From: Celoporthe dispersa | Taxonomy: Eukaryota; Ascomycota; Sordariomycetes; Diaporthales; Cryphonectriaceae | Direction: 5' to 3' | DNA length: 64,000 bases | Assembly (NCBI GenBank): GCA_016584495.1 | Contig: WAID01000012.1 | Coordinates: 744,001 to 808,000 of the forward strand | Shown: in pieces, positions 49,082-60,094 of the stretch | How the letters are laid out: each line of letters starts with the position of its first letter | Numbering within the stretch: the stretch's first letter is position 1 | The notes under the pieces: model-generated | Databases searched by the model: none | Told to the model about the DNA's origin: nothing | What the model saw: only the letters and a program-made list of their open reading frames with translations | Translations under genes and position numbers: made by a program

Positions 49082-49772
49082 ATGGGCAAGCGCAAGAAGA
49101 GTTCCCGTAAGCCCATGGGCCCAAAGAAGGTAGGCAGCCTGACGCCTGGCGCTGCGCACCCAGCGCTACACTATTGCGACACGCCACCCATCCCCTCAGC
49201 ATCACGATGCAGGTCAAGGCTGACATAGTCCGGCGGACCGTCTACAGAGTGACCCTCTCCCTACCGTCTTCAGCTGCCTCTTCTGTAATCACGAGAAGTC
49301 TGTCAACGTTAAGCTCGAGAAGAAACTTGGTCATGGTTATTTGGAGTGCAAGGTCTGCGGACAGCGCTACACCACCCCTATAAACTGTACGAACCACACA
49401 CACCCCCCCGGGGACTGCTGCGAACAAAAGAAATATCAGGTCACTAATAGGAATGCCTACACAAACAGATCTCTCAGCCGCCGTGGACGTCTACGCGGAC
49501 TGGGTCGATGCCGCCGGTAAGCAGCCGCAAAAACACGAATACATTCGCACACGTCATACCCCCCGAACAATGTAGCGAGACAAAGCTAACGATTATGCGC
49601 AGAAATGGCAGCACAGAGTGGTCAGGGACCGGAGCTCGGTAGCCTTGAGACGTCCGCCTCACGCGCTCAGGCTAAAAAGATCCGCGACGACGCCGACCTT
49701 AGCGACGGGGGCGACCCGGAGAACCCGCGCTACGAGGGTGAGGACATTGTGGGCGACGATGTCGAAGACTGA
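49082..49772 (+). CDS. ELF1: Transcription elongation factor Elf1
   Basis: Small zinc-finger factor that travels with elongating RNA polymerase II. Exon 1 (49082-49129) reads MGKRKKSSRKPMGPKK, the family's basic N-terminus. Exon 2, after CTACAG, gives DPLPTVFSCLFCNHEKSV and GYLECKVCGQRY, the C-x2-C ... C-x2-C zinc site. Exon 3 gives LSAAVDVYADWVDAA, the conserved end of the Elf1 domain. Exon 4 adds an acidic tail (DDADLSDGGDPENPR to VGDDVED). All three introns are canonical and the phases match. The acidic extension is longer than in the shortest Elf1 proteins but normal for fungi. It lies between URC1 and UPRT and is not functionally linked to them. Confidence 0.93.
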
Positions 49773-50146
49773 GACGGAGACGCGCTCGACCGGCAAGCAA
49801 GGGATAATAATATGGAGTTATGGTTTTCTGCCAGAGACACGTGGGCTATGTTCTTGGAGCTGGCTACAAATGTGCGCCTTGCTACCTACATAGGCAATCA
49901 CGGTTTTGCCCTGACTTTGAGAGAGAGAAAAAAGAGCATACTCAGGCTCATCATTAGTGTTTGAAGCCCGGTGGGTGGATGCTGCCGCTACTGAATGCGC
50001 ACCCAAGACCAATCCTAGACTCTGCACTGATGGAAGACGAACGACACCATGTTCGTGAGCCACGGTGGTCGGTCTCGGCAGGTGGATAGACTGCACTACT
50101 TAGGACGAGGAGACCCGAGATCCTTTACGATGGAGGCCGCGGTCTC
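49773..50146. other. Convergent intergenic region, 0.37 kb
   Basis: 3' flanks of ELF1 (+) and the phosphoribosyltransferase gene (-). Nothing else is recognised. Confidence 0.6.
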
Positions 50147-51163
50147 TTAAATGGTAAAGAACCTGTCGCCGAAGTCGCCGAGTCCGGGAACGATATAGCT
50201 GGTGGGATGTTAGCAGCAGGATCAGACGCGAATAATAATGGGCCAATCACGAACTTCTTCTCATCGAGTCCCTGGGGGAGACAAGTCAGCATAAAGTGTC
50301 ACGACATGAGAGCCAGGGTGGGAACACAGGGGGAAAGCTTACCTGGTCGATAAATGCCGTGATAACGTGCAGCTTCGGAAATTTGGACGAGAACCTCCCA
50401 ATGCCCTCTGGGCTGGAGATGAGGTTCAGGAACAGGATTCTCTCCTCAGCGACACCACGCTCCTTGAGGACGTCGACGGCCATGATCGCAGAGCCGCCTG
50501 GACAGGGGAGTCATCATCATCATCATTAGCACGAGCCTCGCGGTAACAATCGTAATAGTGATGCCTGTACTAGAACTCACCCGTAGCAAACATGGGATCC
50601 AGCAGCAACACCCATCTGTCGGCGATATCCTCCGGGATCTTGGAGTAGAAGAGCTTCGGCTGGCTCGTCTCCTCGTCCCTCTGGATCAGGATCTTGCCGA
50701 TGCGCACCGAGCGACAGCACTCTCGCAGGCCTTGCTCCATGGACTCGCCGGCGCGCATGATCGACACACCGCAGATCTTGCCCTGGAAGGAGAGCCCATC
50801 GTAGTGCTGGCCTGTGGGCGTTACCACGGTGTGGGCCGTCGTGGGCAGGTGGTTCAACCCTTCCTCCACAAGCAGCCGTATGATCCTGTTCGAGTGGAAG
50901 ATAAAATCGCCACGATCCGTGTTCTTATCACGAATTTTCCTGGGTCATGGTCGTAAGAGATCCCGTCGTCACTCATGACAAGGTATGTCCCGGAGGGGCT
51001 CTACTCACGTGAGGAGGGCGATGAGCTGGGGAGTCTGGGGGAGGACAGTGACATTGTCCAGGGTGGGCTCTTTTGAGACTGTTGCTTTGGGCTTCTGCGA
51101 CTCTGGTCGGTAGTCTGGTCCTACTGTTTGGGTTGGAGCCGCAGATGCCTTCTGTGTCGACAT
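50147..51163 (-). CDS. FUR1: Uracil phosphoribosyltransferase
   Basis: Makes UMP from uracil and PRPP. Five exons: start MSTQKASAAPTQTVG at 51163, then KIRDKNTDRGDFIFHSNR, the large central exon and two short ones; the end reads YIVPGLGDFGDRFF before the stop. Family motifs: the PRPP loop DPMFATGGSAIMAVDVL (split by an intron inside ATG-G), SIMRAGESMEQGLRE and GLGDFGDRFF at the uracil site. The donor of the last intron is GTTCGT, which is unusual; the phase is right and a TGCTAAC branch precedes the CCAG acceptor. The frame is intact. It could be the salvage enzyme (FUR1) or the URC6 enzyme of uracil catabolism; the nearby URC1 makes the second role plausible, but sequence alone does not decide. 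Confidence 0.94.
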
Positions 51164-52141
51164 GGTGGAAGGTTTGGGTTGTGTGACGACGGGCGATGAT
51201 GGGTGGATGGGAAGGGTCCGGGCCTGAAGGTGTGGTGGGGATCCTGATATTGGAATGATTATGCGCGGTAGAGCTCTCAGTAAGAATGACTCCCTGGGAG
51301 ATTAGCTGTGACTCTAAGTCTCTCAAGGCGGATGATTATCGTCAGGGAATGGTCTGGTATTTAGTTCGTGAGCACTCTGACTCTATCTGGAGAGAAACCG
51401 TGATGCATTTTTTCAGTCGAGAGAGAGCTCGAGAGTTTCTGGAGCTGCCAGCACTCAGAAGAAGGGCACCAGGCCACTGGCTTCGATAAGCATTGCCTAT
51501 CGCTCAGCGGGGTCGGAAGTACAAGTGCTACTAGTGTTTGTAGTGCAAGCCACCGCCCACACAGCAGGTGCTTACCTTCTGCTAGTAGTAGGTGCCTGCC
51601 GGGGCTGGTCCTTCTCCTCTCCTCTACGCAGGCCACCCATAGCGCTCGTGCCCCTGAACCGTAGCGGGAAGGACCCCTGCTCTTATGTCCAGACTTGACG
51701 TGCCTCCGGCCTCCCTCTTAGGCCTGCATGATCCGGTACGTGATTCGGTCACAACTCGAGATCCAATGTTGTTCGATTGATGCCCCATCTATGCTCGCTC
51801 CCCTGCGTGACCAGCGAGCTTCCACCCACTGTCTCCCGTCACCCTCGCTGTCATTCATCTCAAGCTAGCTCTGACTTAAGATCTATCGTCCGCCAGCCCA
51901 CAAGAGAGGAAGAACTCCGGCTAGTGACGCGCCGGGTTCTTGCACTCCGCCATTGTTTTGCGTTCTATTTCAGGCGAGCATCAAAGACGCCCGTCGATGG
52001 CTTGAGGCACCTATCCGCCACACAGACGGTCTCTCAGTGTTCAGCCCTGCATCTGTCTAATGTCCAGAGCCGCTCACTTGCTCTTCAGCACACCCCAATA
52101 TCGATCCGCCGACCGTATCGAAAACACCCTGATCGCTAACG
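51164..52141. other. Divergent intergenic region, 1.0 kb
   Basis: Promoter space for the phosphoribosyltransferase gene (-) and WAPL (+). No gene is supported. Confidence 0.55.
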
Positions 52142-54736
52142 ATGTCCACACGAACTGATTTCGGGGCGGCAACCCCGAGGAGGAGGATCACAACGTACAA
52201 TAAGCATTTCAAAAGGAGGCCGCAGAAGGAGGAAGTGGGAAAAGATGGTCGAGTTTCTACCGCGCCGGTCGAGTCGAGTGTCTGGGACTTCCACGAGGAT
52301 GAAGACGAGATCGCATCTCCCGCCGTCACGCTCGACAAGCTCAAGCAGAGGGCCAGGCCACAGCTGAACAAAATGCGCACCATTTCCGAGATGACCCCTC
52401 AGCCCAGCTCGGCAAATGCGCGCGGGGCAGGTTCTGTTGTGAACCCGAAGAAGCGACGGGCTTCGGTAGGGAAGGAGACCTCTTATGCTCGCGCCTTCTC
52501 AACACCACCCTCGCCACCATCGTCCACGGAAGAGCGCATGCCGCCGCCAAAGACCATTCCTCTCCCAAAACCCATCAAGGCACCCAGGCCGCCAAGGAGG
52601 ACAGCTTCCCTGGGTTCGAGGAAGAGCCCCACGGCCGAGACGATAGCGAAGAGCAGATCTTCCTTGCCGTTCGCTTTTCGCGCTGGCAAGAGCGTCAATG
52701 ATCTGACCAGCAAGAACAACAACCACAAGAAGTCGCTCACCCAGACGCAAATTCCCTTTCGCCCAGTCGACCCCCCACGGCAGCCACCGCGAAACTTCCC
52801 CATCGGGCGCCAGGAGAGGACATCATCCTCCAGATCGGGACCCACCATGAGCGACTCACTCAACCAGACGGCGCCCAGGAAGAAGCGGCGACTTATCGAT
52901 GAGCTGGCAGCTCAGGCTGACGGAAGCTCCAGCGAGGAGGAAGAGAAGAAGCAACCTGGCCCGCAGGTTGTGCAGCGGACTCCGACGCCGGAGCCACAGG
53001 GTCTGTCCATGTTGCAGAGCCCTACTGCTGTTCCTAGCACTCCAGAGCCGTCCAGAGCTAGGACCTATGGACGTCCTGGCTCTGCCAAAAAGACTGGCCC
53101 CAAGTTCACCTACAGCGCCCGCAGAACCATTCGCGCGGAGAGTTCAACAACCGGGGGGTTGGACCCGGTGGACGAGACGTCATGGCTCAGGGAGTCGATA
53201 CTGCCCAGCATCCCGTCCCAGTTCGACATGGACGAGGACGAGGAAGAAGAGACCTTCACGAAGGGTGCAGTTCGAAGTATCCACGAACTCCGGCAGGCTG
53301 GTGCCAACAGCCGGTCTGCAGATGAGATCGAGGATCTCCTTACACGAATCGGGCGCCCAAGCAGCAAGCCATCGTCAAGCCGACGGAACGCCCTGATTGA
53401 GCTCTCGCAGAAGATGCAGGACAAAGGCTTTGTCCGAAAGTTCCGTGACCACAACGGCGACAGGAGCCTGTTCGAGCAGATTGGGAAGGAGACGGATGTC
53501 ATTACCGGCTACGCACTGGTGGCTATTCTTACCACTCTTGTGGCGACCACCGCATCCACCCACATCGTCAGCCAGCTCGAAGGCCAAGGCTTCTCTGCCT
53601 TGTTTCAACGTCTTTTCCAGATCACACTTGATATCCAAGCGCTGGCCAAGGACAGAGCCAGCAACCTGTCAAGGAATGGTCAGCAATCAATGATGAAGCT
53701 GAAAGCATCACTGCTCATTCTTCCCGTCTGGGAGCCGACAACACCGTTCATGCTGTCGCCCAGAAGACTAGCACTCAAGGCTTTGGAGCTTGTGGTTAAG
53801 AACGCAGGAATGGTCGGAGACGAGTTCTTCTCAACTGAAGCAACGGATCAGCTGTTCTCTCTGCTCAAGACAGCCCCCGTCCCCGACGCTTGGGGTTTTC
53901 CTCACCAGGACGAGTCTATCGACTTCCACTTGGCGCTTACGCTGCTCGAAGCGCACTCGATGCAGGCCATGCAGAGTGAGGCGAGGGAGCGGTGGACATT
54001 TACGCATATGCCAGTCATTGCGGACACTCTCACGACCACTTTGCGTCGGTGCAATGGTCGCTTTGGCGAGATTGGTATGCTGAGTCTCAAGCTCGCACTC
54101 AACACCTCAAACAACAACCACGATGCTCCGGCGGCATTCATCGAGAACGGCGCGGTACGAGTCCTGGCTAATGCCCTATGTGACACCTTCCTGACTGCGA
54201 CGAACAATGTCTACAACGCCGATGCTTTTACCGTTCACCTTGAGCCACTGCTGCTCATGCTGGGTATCATGATCAACTTCTCTGAAAATGATCGCGCTAC
54301 CAGAAAAACTCTCTTGCACGCCTCGAATGAAGGCAATGCTCCCCTAGACCAGCTCATCAAACTCTTCCTTGACCATCATGCGGCCACTTCTGAGGTATGT
54401 AACATCCAGCTCGAGGAGGGTTTGACTTGTGAGGCCAAGCTGATAGCAGTTTTACAGGCCGACTCGGTGGAAAAGAGCCAGCTGAATGTCGCATTTGGAT
54501 ATCTGTCGCTGCTACTAGGATACATGTCCTTGTACGAACCCGTGCGGCAGCGGTTCAGCTCGATGCACAAGGGAGGCAACATCACCCCCTTACTCAACTC
54601 GATCCGCGAGTTCATCATCTATCACCGTGCTGCGGATAGCTCGATCGCGCAAGACGGGGGCGATCAGTCGTCACAGTACTCAAGCTTCACGACGAAGCTG
54701 CAAGGGCTTGTGGAGCGCTTGGAACACCACACCTGA
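52142..54736 (+). CDS. WPL1: Wings apart-like (WAPL/Wpl1) cohesin-release factor
   Basis: Chromatin protein that, with Pds5, opens the Smc3-Scc1 gate and releases cohesin. The start MSTRTDFGAATPRRR is at 52142. The first 350 residues are disordered, Ser/Pro/Arg-rich and basic. The WAPL domain begins near ETSWLRESILPSIP and continues through FTKGAVRSIHELRQAGAN, NALIELSQKMQDKGFVRKFR and helical repeats to LEPLLLMLGIMINFSENDR and GYMSLYEPVRQRF. A 63-nt stretch at 54395-54457 begins GTATGT, has a CTGAT branch-like motif and ends TTTTACAG. It is almost certainly an intron although it keeps the frame open, so the true protein is about 843 rather than 864 residues. Otherwise the frame is unbroken. 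Confidence 0.9.
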   Translation: MSTRTDFGAATPRRRITTYNKHFKRRPQKEEVGKDGRVSTAPVESSVWDFHEDEDEIASPAVTLDKLKQRARPQLNKMRTISEMTPQPSSANARGAGSVVNPKKRRASVGKETSYARAFSTPPSPPSSTEERMPPPKTIPLPKPIKAPRPPRRTASLGSRKSPTAETIAKSRSSLPFAFRAGKSVNDLTSKNNNHKKSLTQTQIPFRPVDPPRQPPRNFPIGRQERTSSSRSGPTMSDSLNQTAPRKKRRLIDELAAQADGSSSEEEEKKQPGPQVVQRTPTPEPQGLSMLQSPTAVPSTPEPSRARTYGRPGSAKKTGPKFTYSARRTIRAESSTTGGLDPVDETSWLRESILPSIPSQFDMDEDEEEETFTKGAVRSIHELRQAGANSRSADEIEDLLTRIGRPSSKPSSSRRNALIELSQKMQDKGFVRKFRDHNGDRSLFEQIGKETDVITGYALVAILTTLVATTASTHIVSQLEGQGFSALFQRLFQITLDIQALAKDRASNLSRNGQQSMMKLKASLLILPVWEPTTPFMLSPRRLALKALELVVKNAGMVGDEFFSTEATDQLFSLLKTAPVPDAWGFPHQDESIDFHLALTLLEAHSMQAMQSEARERWTFTHMPVIADTLTTTLRRCNGRFGEIGMLSLKLALNTSNNNHDAPAAFIENGAVRVLANALCDTFLTATNNVYNADAFTVHLEPLLLMLGIMINFSENDRATRKTLLHASNEGNAPLDQLIKLFLDHHAATSEVCNIQLEEGLTCEAKLIAVLQADSVEKSQLNVAFGYLSLLLGYMSLYEPVRQRFSSMHKGGNITPLLNSIREFIIYHRAADSSIAQDGGDQSSQYSSFTTKLQGLVERLEHHT

Positions 54737-55722
54737 TTCCTGAGGTGTGACTGTGCATGCAAGAAGGTGGCTGCATGTTGCGTAGAGATGCAGCATTGTC
54801 GGATGCGCCTTAGAGATACCCTTACCACGGACTTTATCTTTTTTTTTTTTGTTTGTTTGTTTGGTTCTGGTTTGGTTTTTCTTCTTCTTTCCTTTCCCTC
54901 TCTTCTTTTTTTTTCTCTCATTTAACTGCGACCGTTGGACTTGAACCGACATGGACATACCCATTTGAAGGATTACGAGGGGTTGTTGCGTCAAGCAGAG
55001 ACGGGCGAGTTTGATAGCTTGACGGAGTACGATCTTTACGACACATGAAAAGGGCGGAAGGAGAGTCTCTCAAAGATACCTGGAGACTGTCGACACATAG
55101 AATATCCCAATGCATTGAATTCCCAACAGAAGTCTAGGCGAAGCTAAGCGCCATACGTCTGAACACGGCTCCTTAGTGTGTGCACGACTGCGCTGGTCGG
55201 ATGTCACCCTTTCGCGGGACGATCTTGCAACCCACCAGTTGATTTGATCTAGATCTCCCACTCCCAAGAGAGCGTGCAGCGGTGGGCAGGTCCGTCGAGC
55301 GGTATCTTGGAGATACAGCAGCCTGCTAGGTCTACCCCAGAGACCAACCAGAAGCTGAGGACAGGGGTAGCCAGGCCTTCTAGAATAGTTCTGGAGCATG
55401 AACACTTGGGCAAGCCAGAGGGGTGCCCCACCATGAATTGGCTAAGAGCTTACCCCCTCCACGAGACCATTACCTCACTAGATCTCGCCGACTCGTTCCC
55501 TCCCTCCCACCTTCGATCTACCTCTTCTTTCAACCTCCTCTGCACGACGAGGCCGCCTTCTCACCACACCACCAACTAGGGTGCTTCCACGGCTCAGATA
55601 TCCTTTGACCAACCTCGAGCATCACCTGAGAGATAGGTTCTCCAGGTGACAAAGAGCACAAGTTAAAGTATACAATTGTTAGGTACGACGAGTGGCGCGA
55701 CCGCGTCCACGAAGGAGTCTGG
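54737..55722. other. Intergenic, 1.0 kb
   Basis: 3' flank of WAPL and promoter of the Rheb gene. Pyrimidine-rich tract at 54838-54920. A tRNA T-arm-like motif near 54928-54952 was examined and rejected. Confidence 0.55.
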
Positions 55723-56723
55723 ATGGCGCCCTCAAAGTCAAGAAAGGTGGCCATCGTTGGCAGTCGATCAGTTGGTAAGCTCGTCTGCTACCTTTATTGT
55801 GTTTTATTTCTCGCTTCGGGCGCACGTTTCTGCTTTCTATTTTCTTTTTTTCTTTTCTCAACCCGTTTGCTCTGATCTTGCGACCGTTTGTTGGGCGCCA
55901 ACGAGGCTTTCACATGCCTGTGGGGCTCGTCACTGCGAAACACTGCGCTGGCCACCTCCCTTGAGCGCATCAACTTGCTGACCATGCCACGCGCGTGCGG
56001 ATAGGCAAATCCTCGCTGGCCGTCCAGTTCGTCGACGGCCACTTCGTCGAGAGCTACTATCCCACAATCGAGAACACCTTCAGCAAAGTGATTAAGTATA
56101 AGGGCCAGGAGTTCTCGACGGAGATCATCGATACAGCTGGACAGGTTAGTCTCTGCCGCTGCCGCGCTGGTGGTCGTGTACCATGATTATACGGCGATAC
56201 CGCGGGCTCGCTCTCTCGGAAGCTGACGATTATATGTATGGCAGGATGAGTACAGTATCATGAATAGCAAGCACTTCATCGGTATCCACGGTTACGTGCT
56301 CGTCTACAGTGTGGCGTCCAAGTCCTCCTTCGAGATGGTCCAGGTCATCCGCGAGAAGCTGCTGAACCACCTGGTACGTGCCGCACTCGCCCACTCCCCA
56401 CTCCCCTCCTCAAACCCAGATCCCCCCTGGGTCCCCTCGTGCTGCCTTGCAGGTCATTGGCTAACGCGACATTGCTGCGCCAGGGCGTCGAGTGGGTCCC
56501 TATCGTCATCGTGGGCAACAAGTCCGATCTGCGTCCTGAGCAGCGCCAGGTCAGCACCGACGAGGGCAAGCAGCTGTCCGAGAAGTACCAATGTGGCTGG
56601 ACCGAGGCCAGCGCCCGCTACAACGAGAACGTCGGCAAGGCCTTCGAGCTGCTCATTGCACAGATCGAGAAGGCGCAGAACCCCAACGAGCCTCCCGCCG
56701 GCGGCAAGTGCAATGTCATGTAA
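55723..56723 (+). CDS. RHB1: Rheb family GTPase (Rhb1)
   Basis: Ras-like GTPase acting on TORC1 signalling and amino-acid uptake. Exons: 55723-55774, 56005-56144, 56245-56373 and 56484-56723. G1 is VGSRSVGKSS, with Arg where Ras has Gly12, the Rheb hallmark. The effector region is ESYYPTIENTF, G3 is DTAGQDEYSIM, G4 is VGNKSDL and G5 is EASARYNENV. It ends CNVM, a CaaX box predicted to be farnesylated. Length is about 186 residues, normal for the family. The start MAPSKSRK gives the expected short N-terminus. The frame is intact and all four exon phases agree. It lies tandem between WAPL and seryl-tRNA synthetase. Confidence 0.94.
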
Positions 56724-57667
56724 AGAGGCAGATCGGATGATCGATTGCGGACACAATGTGTGGCAAAGGCTTTGGTCAAGACGAGACGGAACACAAGGTC
56801 CGTGTTGGACAGATGGGGTGTCGCGTGGCGACCACTCTTTGACGGACCTCTTTGGTCTATCTCCAACATATTCGGAGTTGCGAGCCGGTCAGGGAGGGTG
56901 GCATTGTTTGACTACTTAGACGTTCTTGGGGAAAGAATACTGGCCGCCGTGCCAACGCCATACATGCATGGTTGAATACTTTTCGACGACTTGGCAATTT
57001 GTTATGGCAGGGCATGTACGATAGGATGGATGGATGGATACTCATGAAGGATTCTTTCCCTCTCTCTCACTCTCTCTTCCCCTCCGGGAGGGAGGAGGTT
57101 TGTTTTCAGAAGGAGACTCGGTCAAGAGACATTAGATGTTGATCTCTTATCATGATGAGGTGCAACTTGCTCTCGCAGGGGCGATGGCCTACAAACTGTA
57201 CATGTTAAAAAGCCACAATCCAATGAGGAACCGGAGTTTTGTTCTTGTACAGCCTGCTTTGCATATTCACAACATCCCTCAAAATTCGCAGTCTCGTCCG
57301 TAATTTTTTCTTTCTTTTTTTTCTTTCTTTCTTTCTAGAGCGCGACTTATGAAACAAGGCCAGAGGGCACTGTGACTACGAGAAGGCGGTGGTGGTTTTT
57401 TTTTATATTTTTTTTTTAAAAAAAAATGTTGGCATAGCTAGATTCCAGCGCTATAGGGTGGGAGAGGTACCAGACCCCAGGAGCCCCCTGATGACCCCGC
57501 GAATCAAATGCCCTTGCCCCACCATATTTTGTCCAGGTCGCTCGCAAGGCCATTGTGACTCCTCCTCCACTCGTGACAGGACAGAGAACGAGGCCCCCCC
57601 CACCTTCTCTCTCTATAACTTCGAACCCTCCTACAACCTACGATCGATCGAGAAACGTTTGCCCAGC
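56724..57667. other. Intergenic, 0.9 kb
   Basis: 3' flank of Rheb and promoter of the seryl-tRNA synthetase gene. Poly-T and poly-A runs at 57397-57426. No gene is seen. Confidence 0.55.
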
Positions 57668-59491
57668 ATGCTCGACGTCAACGATTTTATTGCCGAGCGG
57701 GGTGGCAACCCTGAGAAGATCAAGTGCGTCTGCTCCTTTCTCAAGGGAACCAGGCAGCTCGCTTGCTACTGTGCCACCCGCGAGCACGAGAGGAGAGGAG
57801 AGGTTGCTAATAGGTACTTGGCAGGGAGTCGCAGCGCCGCCGAGGAGCCCCCGTCGAGGTCGTCGACGAGATCATCGCCCAATGGGAAGACCACCGCAAG
57901 ACCCTGTACGCTGCGACGCAGCTGAACAGCAAGATCAATGAGACGCAGAAGGCGATCGGCATGAAGAAGAAGGTCGGCCCACCCCACGATGACGACCTTA
58001 CCCAAAAGGTGTGCTGCTCTCGCTGACCAGGGCCTGTCGGTATACACAGAACAAGGAGAACGCCGATGAGCTCCTCCAGGAGAAAGCCGCGCTCGAGAAG
58101 TCCAAGAAGGAGCTCATAGACCAGGCCACCGCCAAGGAGGCCGCGTACAAGGCCAAGCTCAACTCCGTCGGAAACATCGTGCACGACAGCGTGCCGATCT
58201 CCATGGACGAGGCCAACAATGCGGTGATCCGCACCTGGGCCCCCGAGGGCGTGACCGTCGAGAAGCGCGACTGCCTGTCCCACCACGAGGTCCTCACGCG
58301 CATAGACGGATACGAGCCGGAGCGGGGCGTCAAGGTCGTCGGACACAGAGGTTACTTCCTCAAGAACTGGGGCACGTTCCTCAACCAGGCGCTGATCAAC
58401 TACGGCCTGGAGTTCCTGAACGGCCGGGGCTACACCGCGCTGCAGGCGCCGCAGTTTATGCTGCGGGATGTCATGGCCAAGACGGCGCAGCTCGAGCAGT
58501 TCGACGACGAGCTGTACAAGGTCACGGACGGCCCGCCCCAGAACGACAAATACCTCATCGCGACGAGCGAGCAGCCCATCTCTGCCTTCCATGCGGACGA
58601 GTGGCTGCAGAAGACGGACCTGCCGCTGAAGTATGCTGGTTTCTCTACTTGCTACCGGAGAGAGGCGGGCGCACACGGTCGTGATGCCTGGGGCATCTTC
58701 CGTGTCCACCAGTTCGAGAAGGTGGAGCAGTTTGTTCTCACTGACCCGGAGAAGAGCTGGGAGATGTTTGATGACATGATTGGTGCCTCTGAGGCTTTCT
58801 ACCAGTCCCTGGGCCTGCCATACCAGATCGTCTCTATTGTGTCTGGAGCTCTCAACAATGCTGTAAGTCATAGGTACCGGGCCCCCCTTCTCACTCGGCA
58901 CAAGTGATGCTGACTGCTCCGTCCAGGCTGCCAAGAAGTTTGACCTGGAGGCGTGGTTCCCCTTCCAGTAAGCTGAACACCCAGAGCCCCTACAGAAGCT
59001 GTAAGATCCAGTACTGACATGTCATGTCCAAACAGGGGTGAGTACAAGGAGCTTGTCTCCTGCTCCAACTGCACTGACTACCAGTCTCGAAACCTCGAGA
59101 TAAGATATGGCAACAAGAAGCAGACGGATGTCAAGAAGACCTATGTCCATTGCCTTAACTCCACACTGTGTGCCACTACCCGTGCGATGTGCTGCATCAT
59201 GGAGAACTACCAGACTGAGGATGTGAGCCTACCATGTACATTCCTCACTGGGAATCATCTGCTGACTGGACACAGGGCCTGAGAATCCCTGAGCCTCTGA
59301 GAAAATACCTGCCAGGTGCTCCTGACTTCATCCCCTTCACCAAGGAACTCCCCAAGGACACCACCTCCCAGAAGCAGAAGGCCAAGGATACCAAGGCTCC
59401 CAAGGTCAAGGAGGCAGCCAAGTCAGCAGCAGGCGCTGCAACAGATGCAGTTGGAAAGGTTGCGGACAAGCTGAAGGAGGCGGCTGTCTAG
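57668..59491 (+). CDS. SES1: Seryl-tRNA synthetase, cytosolic
   Basis: Class II synthetase charging tRNA-Ser. Exons: 57668-57723, 57825-58008, 58050-58862, 58927-58967, 59036-59222 and 59276-59491. The N-terminus MLDVNDFIAERGGNPEKIK and the two-helix antiparallel arm (LLQEKAALEKSKKELIDQAT) bind the tRNA variable arm. The catalytic core shows YLIATSEQPISAFHADEWL, motif 2 STCYRREAGAHGRDAWGIFR with the ATP-binding Arg, and motif 3 in LNSTLCATTRAMCCIMENYQ followed by IPEPLRKYLPG. After the core there is a Lys/Ala-rich tail of about 40 residues (KAKDTKAPKVKEAAKSAAGA onward) predicted helical and basic, which may add RNA affinity. All introns are canonical; the frame is intact. Confidence 0.94.
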
Positions 59492-60094
59492 ATTCTGTGG
59501 TCCTCAGATGTTTGCAGGGGGTGCAAGTTTCCTGGCTTTATTTCTGATACCTCAAAAATGCTGTGAAGGGAAGAATTACAAGGCATGATAGAGACTTGCA
59601 TTAATAAATAGCTGACTGCCCTCTGCTTGATTGTTCTGAAGAGACAGTAGGTGACAGTCAAGAATTCAGGGGTTGATGGATACAAACTCGCTTAGAGCAA
59701 TGATTTCGGCTACAAGATCTCCGCGTGATGGGGCAAGGATGCCACTTCCATCCCGGGAACTCTGATCTGCGCCTGCCCTTCAAGATGCTTTTGGACCAGA
59801 AGCCACGACTAGCCATTCAGCACTGCCATTTTTGACACCCAACATTCTCGTTCCAGCCAAGTGACTAATCTTTCTCGATCCCCAAACACACAAGAGAATT
59901 GTCACCCAGTCTGGTGCTCTCGCAAGATGTGGTAAACTGTTGGACAGCTTCTTTGGCTGGCCCTGCTAAGAATAGCCTGGGACGGGGCCCTAGTCATAGG
60001 CTCAGACAGCCCTCATTTACAGGGCTTCCGGAACCTCGATTCATCTGACAACCAAGTTTACCTTGCCCACCAAACATCAGCTCACAAGGCAGCC
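59492..60094. other. Intergenic, 0.6 kb
   Basis: 3' flank of SES1 and promoter of the ZUP1-like gene. It contains an AATAAA hexamer at 59603-59608. No gene is seen. Confidence 0.55.
59603..59608 (+). promoter_or_regulatory. Possible polyadenylation signal of SES1
   Basis: An AATAAA hexamer about 110 nt after the SES1 stop codon. Fungal poly(A) signals are degenerate, so this is only a candidate. Confidence 0.3.

Noticed and set aside
54928..54952. tRNA-like T-arm (GGTTCAAGTCC on the minus strand)
   Set aside because: No A box or matching 5' acceptor strand within tRNA distance, the putative T stem has a mismatch, and the 3' side on the minus strand is A-rich rather than a Pol III T run.
57807..58934. 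375-codon minus-strand frame opposite seryl-tRNA synthetase
   Set aside because: Antisense shadow of a well-identified gene.
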